A DNA stretch of 64,000 nucleotides from Eubacteriaceae bacterium ES3. Its GTDB lineage: Bacteria > Bacillota > Clostridia > Eubacteriales > Eubacteriaceae. Within the stretch, counting starts at the first letter, position 1, and every line of letters begins with the position of its first letter. Below the pieces are notes generated by a model that was not told the origin of the DNA, did not search any database, and was given only the letters and a program-made list of their open reading frames with translations. Shown piece by piece: positions 1 to 7,492 of this stretch. Where the stretch lies: NCBI GenBank assembly GCA_030586155.1, contig CP130741.1, positions 614,680 to 678,679 on the forward strand, read 5' to 3'. Both the position numbers and the translations under genes were made by a program.

Positions 1-399
1 AAGCCACTGAAGGCCTGTAATGTAAAAACAATGCCCTATCCAGGTTTTCCAACTGACCTCCAGCAGCCGATGGCAGTTTTAATGACCATTGCTGAGGGTA
101 CCAGTACTATTACTGAAAGTATTTTTGAAAGTCGTTTTAAATATGTGGATGAACTGCGTAGAATGGGGGCAAATATCTCAATTAATGGTCGGACAGCGAC
201 GATTAATGGGGTGAAAGAATTATCGGCAACCAAAATTAAGGCCACAGATTTGCGGGCTGGAGCAGCTATGGTATTGGCTGGCCTGGTGGCTGACGGGGAA
301 ACGAAGGTTACCGATATTGTTCATATAGATCGTGGTTATGAAAAACTTCAGGAAAATATGCGCAGTCTGGGCGCCGTGATTCGCCGTATAGCTCTGTAA
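1..399 (+). CDS. murA: UDP-N-acetylglucosamine 1-carboxyvinyltransferase, C-terminal part (cut by window edge)
   Basis: Cytosolic enzyme of the first committed step of peptidoglycan synthesis, enolpyruvyl transfer from PEP to UDP-GlcNAc. The frame is open from base 1, so the gene starts outside the window; about 132 C-terminal residues are seen. The segment PYPGFPTDLQQP, the ESRFKYVDELRRMGA stretch and the final DLRAGAAMVLAGL and IDRGYE motifs are typical of the second EPSP-synthase-like domain of MurA. The catalytic Cys lies upstream of the window. Firmicutes often carry two copies (murA/murAB); which this is cannot be told. Confidence 0.93.
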   Translation, partial: KPLKACNVKTMPYPGFPTDLQQPMAVLMTIAEGTSTITESIFESRFKYVDELRRMGANISINGRTATINGVKELSATKIKATDLRAGAAMVLAGLVADGETKVTDIVHIDRGYEKLQENMRSLGAVIRRIAL

Positions 400-543
400 G
401 AGTTTTTCGGATAGTTATTTCTTAAATCGGATAAAGTTCCGTTAAGTCATCTTTAAGTATGCTTCGATAGGATAAGGAAGCAATCAGATCCCGGTTTAAC
501 AAAGAAACTTTAACCATTGAGTCAATAAACAAGGGAGAAATGA

Positions 544-1332
544 TTGAAATTTTGTAGCTTATATAGCGGAAGTTCTGGAAACAGTTTATTTGTTTCACAC
601 GGGCAAACGAGCTTGCTGATTGATGCAGGAATGAGTGGCATAAAGATTCAGAATGCAATGAAAGCCATCGAGGAAGACCCCAAAAAATTAAAAGGGATTC
701 TGGTGACCCATGAACACCGGGATCATATTCATGGGATTGGTGTTTTATCGCGGCGTTTTGATTTGCCTGTTTATGCGACCACAAAAACCTGGGAGGCAAT
801 GGGTGAAAGTCTGGGGAAAATTGCTGAGAATAATCGAAAGACTTTTGAATCCGGTGAGGACCTGAACATTGAAGAACTGCAGATCAGGCCTTTTAAAACC
901 TCTCATGATGCAGCTGAATCATGTGGTTTTGTAATTGATGACGGTACTTGCCAAATGGGTATTGCAACGGATACCGGCGTTGTTACAGAACAGATGATTG
1001 AAGCATTGATGGGATGCAAGCTTACCGTGATTGAGTCCAATCACGATCTGGGTATGCTGGAAGCTGGTGCTTATCCTTTCTATCTAAAGCAGAGGATAAA
1101 AAGTGACTTTGGACATTTATCTAATGAAGTAGCCGGGAATCTCGTGAAAACACTGGTTGAGAATGGAACCGAAACTGTTTTACTGGCACATCTGAGTCAG
1201 GAAAACAATTTTCCTTTGCTGGCCTATGAAACAACCTCGCGAATTCTATCGGAAGCAGGGATTAACCCTCAAAAGGATATTTGTTTAGCGGTTGCCAAGC
1301 GAAGTTGCGTGAGTGAAATAATTAAATTGTAA
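544..1332 (+). CDS. WalJ/YycJ-like metallo-beta-lactamase-fold hydrolase
   Basis: 262-residue protein of the metallo-beta-lactamase fold. The metal-binding signature HEHRDH is at about residues 56-61, with further His/Asp ligands near H100 and in the SNHD segment (about residue 166). N-terminal SLYSGSSGNS and overall length match WalJ/YycJ, in many Firmicutes the partner of the WalKR cell-wall two-component system and proposed to process nucleic acid ends. Here it is not beside walKR but between murA and an htrA gene, the protease that follows yycJ in Bacillus, so the yycJ-htrA pair is kept. Start is TTG behind GGGAGAAA. Confidence 0.8.
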   Translation: MKFCSLYSGSSGNSLFVSHGQTSLLIDAGMSGIKIQNAMKAIEEDPKKLKGILVTHEHRDHIHGIGVLSRRFDLPVYATTKTWEAMGESLGKIAENNRKTFESGEDLNIEELQIRPFKTSHDAAESCGFVIDDGTCQMGIATDTGVVTEQMIEALMGCKLTVIESNHDLGMLEAGAYPFYLKQRIKSDFGHLSNEVAGNLVKTLVENGTETVLLAHLSQENNFPLLAYETTSRILSEAGINPQKDICLAVAKRSCVSEIIKL

Positions 1333-1361
1333 AGACTTCAAAAAAAATTTGAGGTGGAACA

Positions 1362-2468
1362 ATGAATGATGATTTAAAAATCCCCAAACAATCGAAAGTA
1401 AGTCTCTTTCTGGTCGGAATAATCGGTGCAATTATTGGCGGACTAATCGTAGGTGGTGCTTTTTTGGCTTTTTTTACCCTAAATGGCAGTGCTGATACGG
1501 TAGTTGAAGGTGCTACTCAGCAGATTGTTGTCAGTGATTCCAATGCGGATTCAGTGGTAGAAGCTGTAGCTCAGGTAGTTCCCCAGTCGGTGGTGGGTAT
1601 AGAAACCACCGTTACGACGATGACAGTAATGGGAGCGGCTGAAGGCACCAGTGTCGGTTCGGGTTTTATTTTAACAAGTGATGGATATATTGCAACAAAT
1701 CACCATGTTGTCGAAGGGGGAAGTACAATCACCGTTTCTCTTGATGATGGCAGTACTTATGAGGGCGATCTGATTTGGTCAGATTCAGTTCTCGATATGG
1801 CAATTATTAAAATTGATGCCAAAGATTTACCGGTGTTGGAATTAGGTGATTCTGATGATATTTCTGTGGGCGAGTTGGCTGTTGCAGTTGGGAATCCCAT
1901 GGGTTTAAATTTTGAACGGACAGTTACCTCCGGGATTGTTTCAGCACTTAATCGAAGCATTCCACTGGATAACGGTTTGGCTGAAGACCTGATTCAGACT
2001 GACGCCTCTATTAACGAAGGAAATAGTGGTGGTCCCCTGGTCAATAAAAACGGAAAAGTAATTGGGATTAATACCTATAAACTCAGCTCTGGCGAAGGAA
2101 TGGGATTTGCGATTCCGATCAATATTTTAAAACCTATCCTCAATGAGATTGTAGCAACTGGTACCTTTACTCCGACAGTAATCGGTATTACCGGCTACGA
2201 CCGGGCAATTGCCGATTATTATCTGACGGATGCTGGAGATGACTTTGATGAGGGCATTTACATCGCCTCTATTCAACAGGGCTATGGAGCTGCTGAAGCT
2301 GGTCTGCAACAAGGGGATATTATTCTCTCTATTGATGGTGTGGAAACTAACACTATGCTTAAAATGAAAGAAATCCTTTACGGAAAAGATCCCGGTGAAT
2401 CGGTCACAGTGACCTTTTTAAGAAACGGCAGTAGTCAGACTGCTGAAGTGACAGTATCAGCATCATAA
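1362..2468 (+). CDS. htrA: HtrA/DegP-family membrane-anchored serine protease with PDZ domain
   Basis: Extracytoplasmic quality-control protease of family S1C. One N-terminal membrane segment (about residues 13-40) anchors it with the protease domain outside. The catalytic triad is visible: His115 in TNHHVV, Asp145 in DSVLDMA, Ser222 in NEGNSGGPL. A single PDZ domain fills about residues 275-365 (GLQQGDIILSIDGV). Length 368 is normal for Firmicute HtrA. It follows the WalJ-like gene by 29 bp with RBS GAGGTGG, so the two are probably co-transcribed; a strong terminator follows. Confidence 0.92.
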   Translation: MNDDLKIPKQSKVSLFLVGIIGAIIGGLIVGGAFLAFFTLNGSADTVVEGATQQIVVSDSNADSVVEAVAQVVPQSVVGIETTVTTMTVMGAAEGTSVGSGFILTSDGYIATNHHVVEGGSTITVSLDDGSTYEGDLIWSDSVLDMAIIKIDAKDLPVLELGDSDDISVGELAVAVGNPMGLNFERTVTSGIVSALNRSIPLDNGLAEDLIQTDASINEGNSGGPLVNKNGKVIGINTYKLSSGEGMGFAIPINILKPILNEIVATGTFTPTVIGITGYDRAIADYYLTDAGDDFDEGIYIASIQQGYGAAEAGLQQGDIILSIDGVETNTMLKMKEILYGKDPGESVTVTFLRNGSSQTAEVTVSAS

Positions 2469-2481
2469 ATATAAAAAGTTT

Positions 2482-2522
2482 AAAAAGTGCATCGAAAACG
2501 TGTGTTTCGATGCACTTTTATG
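2482..2522 (+). terminator. Intrinsic terminator after htrA
   Basis: Perfect stem of about 16 bp (arms around AAGTGCATCGAAA and its complement, loop ACGTGTG) ending in a T-rich tail. It lies 14 bases after the htrA stop and closes the murA-side cluster. Confidence 0.88.
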
Positions 2523-2668
2523 TTTTATGACTGTTAGTCAGTTCGTTTAATAGTTGGCAGTAGGGGGATAAAATAGATGACCATTGAATCATTTTAAAAG
2601 AGAATGGCTAAAAGTGAATAAATGTATTATAATGAGAATAATAACAGGACGAAAGCTGGAGGTAAAAT

Positions 2669-3214
2669 TTGGTTTATCTGATGCTATTGTTTATATCAAT
2701 ATTAATAATTCTAGCATATCTTTCGAAGCGGCAGGTTGAAAATTATCATCAAGCTTTGAAAGAACTTTATAATAAAGAGGTAGTACTGGGAATCGGTCAT
2801 CAAAATGGCATTCCATTTCCTGGCAATGCAACGATCATAATTCTGGCAGTGGATAAAAAGTCGAATCGGATAGTCGGGTGCAGAAGACTGGCAGGGATAA
2901 AAATATGGCAACCCTTTGAAAAACTTACAATATATGACAGTTATTCACTGGATGAACTACGGGAACTAGCAATTTATGAGGATTTTTTACTTAATCGCCG
3001 AGCTGAAAAACTCAAAGTTAATTATACAAAGTTAGCCGATCTTTTTTACCGTAAAGGCGCACTGCTCCAAGCAGTTGAAGCACTAGAGCAGCGGATTCAG
3101 AAGCAAAAGATAATGGCAATCAACGAAAAGAGACTTAAGAAAATTGAAGACTCTAAGCGTCTTAGCTTTCATTCTTTATTGAATGAAATGGAAAAAGAAG
3201 TGGAAGGAGCTTAA
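2669..3214 (+). CDS. gutM: GutM-like glucitol operon activator protein
   Basis: 181-residue protein with one N-terminal membrane segment (residues 1-17) and the GutM-like core: a conserved helix (YHQALKELYNK), then VVLGIGHQ and IIILAVDKKSNRIVGCR. In enterobacteria GutM activates the glucitol (gut/srl) operon. The C-terminal third is charged and helical, longer than the enterobacterial protein. Start is TTG behind GGAGGT. It is the first gene of a tight cluster with the three glucitol PTS subunits, which supports the assignment despite low primary similarity. A TATAAT box lies at about 2628. Confidence 0.7.
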   Translation: MVYLMLLFISILIILAYLSKRQVENYHQALKELYNKEVVLGIGHQNGIPFPGNATIIILAVDKKSNRIVGCRRLAGIKIWQPFEKLTIYDSYSLDELRELAIYEDFLLNRRAEKLKVNYTKLADLFYRKGALLQAVEALEQRIQKQKIMAINEKRLKKIEDSKRLSFHSLLNEMEKEVEGA

Positions 3215-3217
3215 AAT

Positions 3218-3748
3218 ATGAATCTTCTGGCAGATGCTGGTGAAAAATATTATGGACTATTTCAGGAAGGTGCAGAATTTCTCCTGATGTATCTTGAGAA
3301 GTTTTTACCAGTGATTCTTCTTTTAATTATGCTGGTCAATGTTTTTAGAAACTTATTAGGTCAGGAAAGGATCGAAAAACTGCTTTTGTTATTAAGTAGT
3401 AATGTCCTGAGCAGATGGACTTTATTTCCAATCTTTTCAGTCATTTTGTTGGGGACTCCTGGTTTTTTAGGCGCAGCAGCGCTATTGAAAAACAGGCAGA
3501 AAGCAGCTTTTTTAGATGCAGCTGTTTCTTTTTCACATCCTGCAACAGGGCTGTTTCCCAGTGCAAACAGGCGGCAGCTGTTTATTTTTCTGGGGATTGG
3601 AACTGGTGTTTATATGGCCGGTTATGATATCTCTTTTCTGGCGATTGCCTATTTCGTGACAGGATTGATCGTGATGCTGTTTCGAAGTCTGATAACCAGG
3701 ATTATCGTTGAGATTATGACGAGATATCATAAAAATAAAGAGGTGTAG
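3218..3748 (+). CDS. srlA: Glucitol/sorbitol PTS permease IIC component
   Basis: Integral membrane subunit of the glucitol/sorbitol phosphotransferase transporter. The 176-residue length, the N-terminal amphipathic ALADAGEKYYGLFQEGAEFL-like start, LGQERIEKL, the central VSFSHPATGLFPSANRRQLFIFLGI block and the final VTGLIVMLFRSLITR match SrlA/GutA, with about four membrane segments. Starts 4 bp after gutM and ends 2 bp before srlE, so it is translationally coupled on both sides. Confidence 0.88.
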   Translation: MNLLADAGEKYYGLFQEGAEFLLMYLEKFLPVILLLIMLVNVFRNLLGQERIEKLLLLLSSNVLSRWTLFPIFSVILLGTPGFLGAAALLKNRQKAAFLDAAVSFSHPATGLFPSANRRQLFIFLGIGTGVYMAGYDISFLAIAYFVTGLIVMLFRSLITRIIVEIMTRYHKNKEV

Positions 3749-3749
3749 T

Positions 3750-4754
3750 ATGTATTCAACGGTATTTATCGAAAAAGGTAAGAACGGTTGGGGTGGTCCT
3801 CTTCTGATCGAACCGAACGAAGAGAAGGATAAAATAGTATCGATTACTGGCGGCGGGATTGATGAAGTTACTTTAAAAATTGCCCAGCTGACCGGAGCTG
3901 TCGCTGTAGATGGTTATAACGAAGCGGTTACGGATGAAGAAACCGCTTGTGTGGTGATTGACTGTGGTGGAATGCTTCGTTGTGGCCTTTATCCCAAAAA
4001 AGAAATTCCAACGATTAATCTGGTTGCTGTCGGGCAGTCCGGACCCTTTAAAGAATTTATGACCAAAGAGAACTATGTTTCAGGGGTGACACCAGATAAT
4101 GTTTTTCGGGTAGACAGTTTGGAAATATTTGATATAGAGCTTCCTGAACCGGTAGTTTCAAATAAGTTGGAGGAAGTTGTAACTGAAGCGGAAGAAGTGA
4201 CTTTTGAAGCGGATACAAAAAAGGAGCGGAAACCGAGAATTAAAGTTCAGAGGGCTTCATTAACAGACATTGTTATAGATGCCGGCAAGGACGCTGTTGA
4301 TAGTGCGATTCGCGATATTATTCCCTTCATGCTGTTTTTTGCTTTGATTGCCGGTGCAGTTATGTACACTGGATTGGGGGATTTGATGAAAGAGTACCTT
4401 TTTCCATATCTTGCCAGTGTGCCAGGCTTGCTGATTTTGGCTTTTATTTGTTCTATTCCGCTTATATCAGCGAAAATTGGGTCAAATGCTTTGGTCGGCC
4501 AGCTTTTATCAGTGCTGATTGGGATTGGCATTGCGCTGGGGGCGGTTCCTGTATACTTGGCATTACCGGCTTTATTTGCAGTAAATGCCCAGGCTGGCTG
4601 TGATTTGATATCCGATGTACTGACATTGGGTGAAGCTGATGAAAACGACCGGGAAATTGGCCAAAAAGCTGTCCTGATCGCCAGACTATTAACGGGTCCT
4701 GGGGCTGTTCTGATCGTATTGTTTATTTCGTTATGGCTTTATGGTCTGTTATAA
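3750..4754 (+). CDS. srlE: Glucitol/sorbitol PTS IIB component with second membrane domain (IIBC)
   Basis: 334 residues. The N-terminal cytosolic IIB domain (FIEKGKNGWGGPL) carries the phospho-accepting Cys region in VIDCGGMLRCGLYPK (about residues 73-87), with PTINLVAVGQSGP following. A charged, glutamate-rich linker (about residues 130-165) leads to a membrane domain with IRDIIPFMLFFALIAGAVMYTGLGD and LPALFAVNAQAGCD, both diagnostic of SrlE. It accepts phosphate from SrlB and passes it to the sugar during import. Confidence 0.92.
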   Translation: MYSTVFIEKGKNGWGGPLLIEPNEEKDKIVSITGGGIDEVTLKIAQLTGAVAVDGYNEAVTDEETACVVIDCGGMLRCGLYPKKEIPTINLVAVGQSGPFKEFMTKENYVSGVTPDNVFRVDSLEIFDIELPEPVVSNKLEEVVTEAEEVTFEADTKKERKPRIKVQRASLTDIVIDAGKDAVDSAIRDIIPFMLFFALIAGAVMYTGLGDLMKEYLFPYLASVPGLLILAFICSIPLISAKIGSNALVGQLLSVLIGIGIALGAVPVYLALPALFAVNAQAGCDLISDVLTLGEADENDREIGQKAVLIARLLTGPGAVLIVLFISLWLYGLL

Positions 4755-4791
4755 ACTGATAAGAGTTGTCTGGAAAGGATAATAGGGGAAA

Positions 4792-5196
4792 ATGTATTAT
4801 AATACGAGGATAACTGCGATTGGCAAAATGGTAAAAGATCTGCTTAAGTCGGGATTACTGGTGGTATTCAACGAAGATGCTCCTGTGGCAGTTCAGGAAA
4901 TTACTGTTCTGCACACTATTGAAAGCCTTGAAAAAAATGTGGAGAAGGGTGATTCGGTCATTTTTGGCGATCAAATTTATCTGGTCACAGCGGTAGGGAG
5001 TGCGGCAAATAATACGCTTAAGAATCTGGGCCATTGTACTTTCTCTTTTAGTGGCAGAACAGAGACTTTAAATCCTGGCTGGATTGAGCTTAAAGGGGTT
5101 AAAAAACCGATATTAAAGACAGGCGACTGTTTTCAGATAAGAAGTTCAGGAAAGGATGGAGGTTACAATGCATCGCAAAGAAGTGAAGATTATTAA
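4792..5196 (+). CDS. srlB: Glucitol/sorbitol PTS IIA component
   Basis: Cytosolic IIA subunit, taking phosphate from HPr. MYYNTRITAIGKMV at the N-terminus, the probable phospho-His in TVLHTIES (about residue 42) and the LVTAVGSAANNTLKNLGH segment match GutB/SrlB. The C-terminus runs a few residues past the usual family end and overlaps the next gene by 29 bp, so translation of the HPr gene is probably coupled. The RBS region (GGAAAGGATAATAGGGGAAA) is purine rich. Confidence 0.88.
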   Translation: MYYNTRITAIGKMVKDLLKSGLLVVFNEDAPVAVQEITVLHTIESLEKNVEKGDSVIFGDQIYLVTAVGSAANNTLKNLGHCTFSFSGRTETLNPGWIELKGVKKPILKTGDCFQIRSSGKDGGYNASQRSEDY

Positions 5197-5440
5197 TGAG
5201 TCTGGTTTACATGCCAGGCCCGCCGCTGAATTCTGTCGAATTGCCAGCCAGTTTAATTCAGAAATTCTGATTACCAGGATGGGGGATGAGGAACGGCATG
5301 GCAATGCTAAATCGGTGATTAGTGTTGTTTCAATGATGGTAGAGAAAGGGATGAACCTCTTAATTACCGCTGAAGGGAACGATGAAATGATTGCCGTTGA
5401 GACCCTGGCAGCCCTGGTCAACAATGGTTTTGGAGAATAA
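5168..5440 (+). CDS. HPr-type phosphocarrier protein encoded in the glucitol PTS operon
   Basis: About 90 residues with the HPr active site GLHARPAA (phospho-His) and the NAKSVISVVSM segment holding the regulatory Ser46 position. I chose ATG at 5168 because GGAGGT sits just upstream; an in-frame ATG at 5156 lies inside that RBS. A transporter-linked HPr suggests a dedicated phosphate relay. No enzyme I and no sorbitol-6-phosphate dehydrogenase occur nearby, so these must be encoded elsewhere. Confidence 0.88.
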   Translation: MHRKEVKIINESGLHARPAAEFCRIASQFNSEILITRMGDEERHGNAKSVISVVSMMVEKGMNLLITAEGNDEMIAVETLAALVNNGFGE

Positions 5441-5466
5441 AAAACAGGCTTAGCCTGTTTTTTTAT
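5440..5466. terminator. Bidirectional terminator between the glucitol PTS and nif operons
   Basis: Stem AAACAGGC / GCCTGTTT with a TTA loop, A-run on the left and T-run on the right. It can serve both convergent operons: the HPr gene ends at 5440 and nifV-alpha ends at 5463. Confidence 0.85.
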
Positions 5467-6257
5467 TGTTTAAATATAGTAGCATGAAGCATTGACTGAT
5501 GCCATTTAAGCTCATTACGATCAATACCAAAATTAAAATGTGGGGCGCCGGCAGTCAGCAGATGCTCCAGGTTGCAATTGCCGGCCCGTTCACCAATCCC
5601 AAACAGGGTGCAGTCAGCGTAAGTTGCCCCACTCTTCAGCCCTTGAATTGAATTAGCGACAGCCATGCCCAAATCGTTATGCATATGGATTTCAATATTG
5701 ATTTTTTCTGGTAAAGCGGCAATGGCTTCCTTACATAATCGTGGCGTCAGAATACCCACAGTATCAGAGAACCTCAAGGTTGTAGCACCCAATTCGATAC
5801 CCTTTTTAATCAATGTTTTAACGAAAGAGGCATCAGCACGTGAGGCATCTTCAAGGCCCAGGGTAAATTCTTTTTTAGCTGACCGAATCCGGTCAGCACA
5901 CTGAGTCAATTCATCAAGAATACGATCTCTTGTTTTTCCTAACTTTTCGGTAATTAAAAGATCAGAAGCAGGAGCACAGACATGGATAATATCAGCACCA
6001 CAACTGATTGAAGCTTCAATATCACCCATCTTCATCCGATTCCAGCCAATTATTTTTGAATGATTGCAGATTGATTTAATTCGTTCAAAGCTTTGGCATT
6101 CTTCCTTGCCCATAGCTGGAGTTCCGGCTTCAATTCGGGAGACCCCCATCTGATCGAGAGATTTAGCAATAGCTACCTTTTCATTATGGGTAAAAGCCAG
6201 TCCCGGGGTTTGCTCACCATCTCTGAGGGTGGTATCGACTATATATTTGTTAATCAT
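5463..6257 (-). CDS. nifV: Homocitrate synthase, catalytic (alpha) part, NifV-alpha
   Basis: Makes homocitrate, the organic ligand of FeMo-cofactor, from acetyl-CoA and 2-oxoglutarate. This 264-residue polypeptide carries the TIM-barrel catalytic half: DTTLRDGEQTPG at the N-terminus, the HMHNDLGMAVANS metal-binding segment and GIGERAGN. The C-terminal regulatory/dimer region is missing and is supplied by the preceding gene, with which it overlaps by 8 bp. Such a split into omega and alpha polypeptides is known from Clostridium pasteurianum. Last gene of the nif operon. Confidence 0.9.
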   Translation of the reverse strand: MINKYIVDTTLRDGEQTPGLAFTHNEKVAIAKSLDQMGVSRIEAGTPAMGKEECQSFERIKSICNHSKIIGWNRMKMGDIEASISCGADIIHVCAPASDLLITEKLGKTRDRILDELTQCADRIRSAKKEFTLGLEDASRADASFVKTLIKKGIELGATTLRFSDTVGILTPRLCKEAIAALPEKINIEIHMHNDLGMAVANSIQGLKSGATYADCTLFGIGERAGNCNLEHLLTAGAPHFNFGIDRNELKWHQSMLHATIFKQ

Positions 6258-7164
6258 TTTGTACCTCCATAACGAGTGTTGCCAGTTCCAGATCTGAGAG
6301 ATTACGTCCCAGGTGTGTGCATTGTTCTTTGATGGTTGAAAGAATCTTTTTTAAACATAAATCAGAAAGCTGATAATCTTTCAATTTATGAGTAATTGAC
6401 TTTTGGCCAGAATGTTTGCCTAAAACAATTTCCCGCTGTTGTCCAACAATTTGAGGATCAAAGGGCTCATAGATAGATGGATTTTTAAGGATACCGTCGA
6501 CATGAATACCGGACTCAACCTTAAAAATTCTTTCGCCAAGAACAGGTTTATTAGCTGGTATAACCTCCCTCGAGAACTCAAGAAAAGCTGACTTAGCAGT
6601 TTGAAGGGCTGATAAATCCCCGGTAAAGCTATCAGGAAAATGATAAGTCAGGCCCATCAAAACTTCTTCCAGCGGCGCCATGGAGCCAATTCCGGTAAAA
6701 CTGACACTGATACTTTGTCCGCCTTGGGCAAACCATTCCATACTTAAAGCCGTAGCACAATGAAGGGTGTTTTCCGGAGAAAAGTTTAAATTCTTAGGAA
6801 AGTCCTCAAAATGTGCTAAATAATCACCAAACCGGTCAGTATCCATTAAATCACTGATTCCTGTCAAACGACAGGGAGTATTGGAATCTGGAAGGTCATT
6901 GAGGGATTTATCCAAGGGCAGATAAAGGTTTTCCGTCATCAAAAATTGATGGTTTTCATCAATGCTTAAGAGACAGGACTTCTTAGCTGCTAGAGCGCTG
7001 AAATCTTTATAAGTCTCAGGAAAAACCCGATAAAAAAGGACAGGGGCCGCCTCAATATGAGTGACCCCGCTTTTAAACAGACTGATAATAAATGTATAAA
7101 GTGATTCACGATCTGCGTGAAAACTATTTACATGACCCATGGTCCGATCGATAATGGTAATCAT
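6250..7164 (-). CDS. nifV: Homocitrate synthase, omega part, NifV-omega
   Basis: 304 residues. The N-terminal part is a degenerate TIM barrel (DRTMGHVNSFHADR replaces the usual RDGEQ motif). The C-terminal half has KVESGIHVDGILKNP and VLGKHSGQKS, the region absent from NifV-alpha. It therefore probably forms a complex with NifV-alpha rather than acting alone. Co-transcribed, start ATG behind AGAGGT, 17 bp after the ferredoxin gene. Confidence 0.88.
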   Translation of the reverse strand: MITIIDRTMGHVNSFHADRESLYTFIISLFKSGVTHIEAAPVLFYRVFPETYKDFSALAAKKSCLLSIDENHQFLMTENLYLPLDKSLNDLPDSNTPCRLTGISDLMDTDRFGDYLAHFEDFPKNLNFSPENTLHCATALSMEWFAQGGQSISVSFTGIGSMAPLEEVLMGLTYHFPDSFTGDLSALQTAKSAFLEFSREVIPANKPVLGERIFKVESGIHVDGILKNPSIYEPFDPQIVGQQREIVLGKHSGQKSITHKLKDYQLSDLCLKKILSTIKEQCTHLGRNLSDLELATLVMEVQND

Positions 7165-7181
7165 AATATACCTCTTCCTGT

Positions 7182-7490
7182 TTAAATCAGGAGGTCTTCG
7201 ACGGGGGTGCCTCCTTCAATATGTTCATCCATAATTCTTTCTACATCATCGGGTGATACATTACCGTACCAGACACCTTCGGGATAAATAACCACGATTG
7301 GTCCTTTATCACAGATACCGAAGCAACCAGTATTGTTAATCATAACATCGCCGGATAATTCCCGATCATCAATTTCTTCCAGAAATGCCTGGACGATACT
7401 AACGCCCTTCTGCTGATAGCAGTAACCTTGTTGCGTACCATTAATTCGTGAGCTTGTACATACAAAAATGTGATGTTTAGGTGATACCAT
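7182..7490 (-). CDS. Thioredoxin-fold 2Fe-2S ferredoxin of the nif operon
   Basis: 102-residue cytosolic electron carrier. Cluster-ligand candidates are Cys11 (HIFVCTSSR), Cys24 (GYCYQQKG), Cys56 and Cys60 (NTGCFGICDKGP), the pattern of the Clostridium pasteurianum 2Fe-2S ferredoxin and Azotobacter FeSII type. The C. pasteurianum protein is linked to nitrogenase and has been proposed to interact with the MoFe protein. It sits 2 bp after nifN-B with a strong GGAGGAA RBS. Confidence 0.88.
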   Translation of the reverse strand: MVSPKHHIFVCTSSRINGTQQGYCYQQKGVSIVQAFLEEIDDRELSGDVMINNTGCFGICDKGPIVVIYPEGVWYGNVSPDDVERIMDEHIEGGTPVEDLLI

Positions 7491-7492
7491 TG

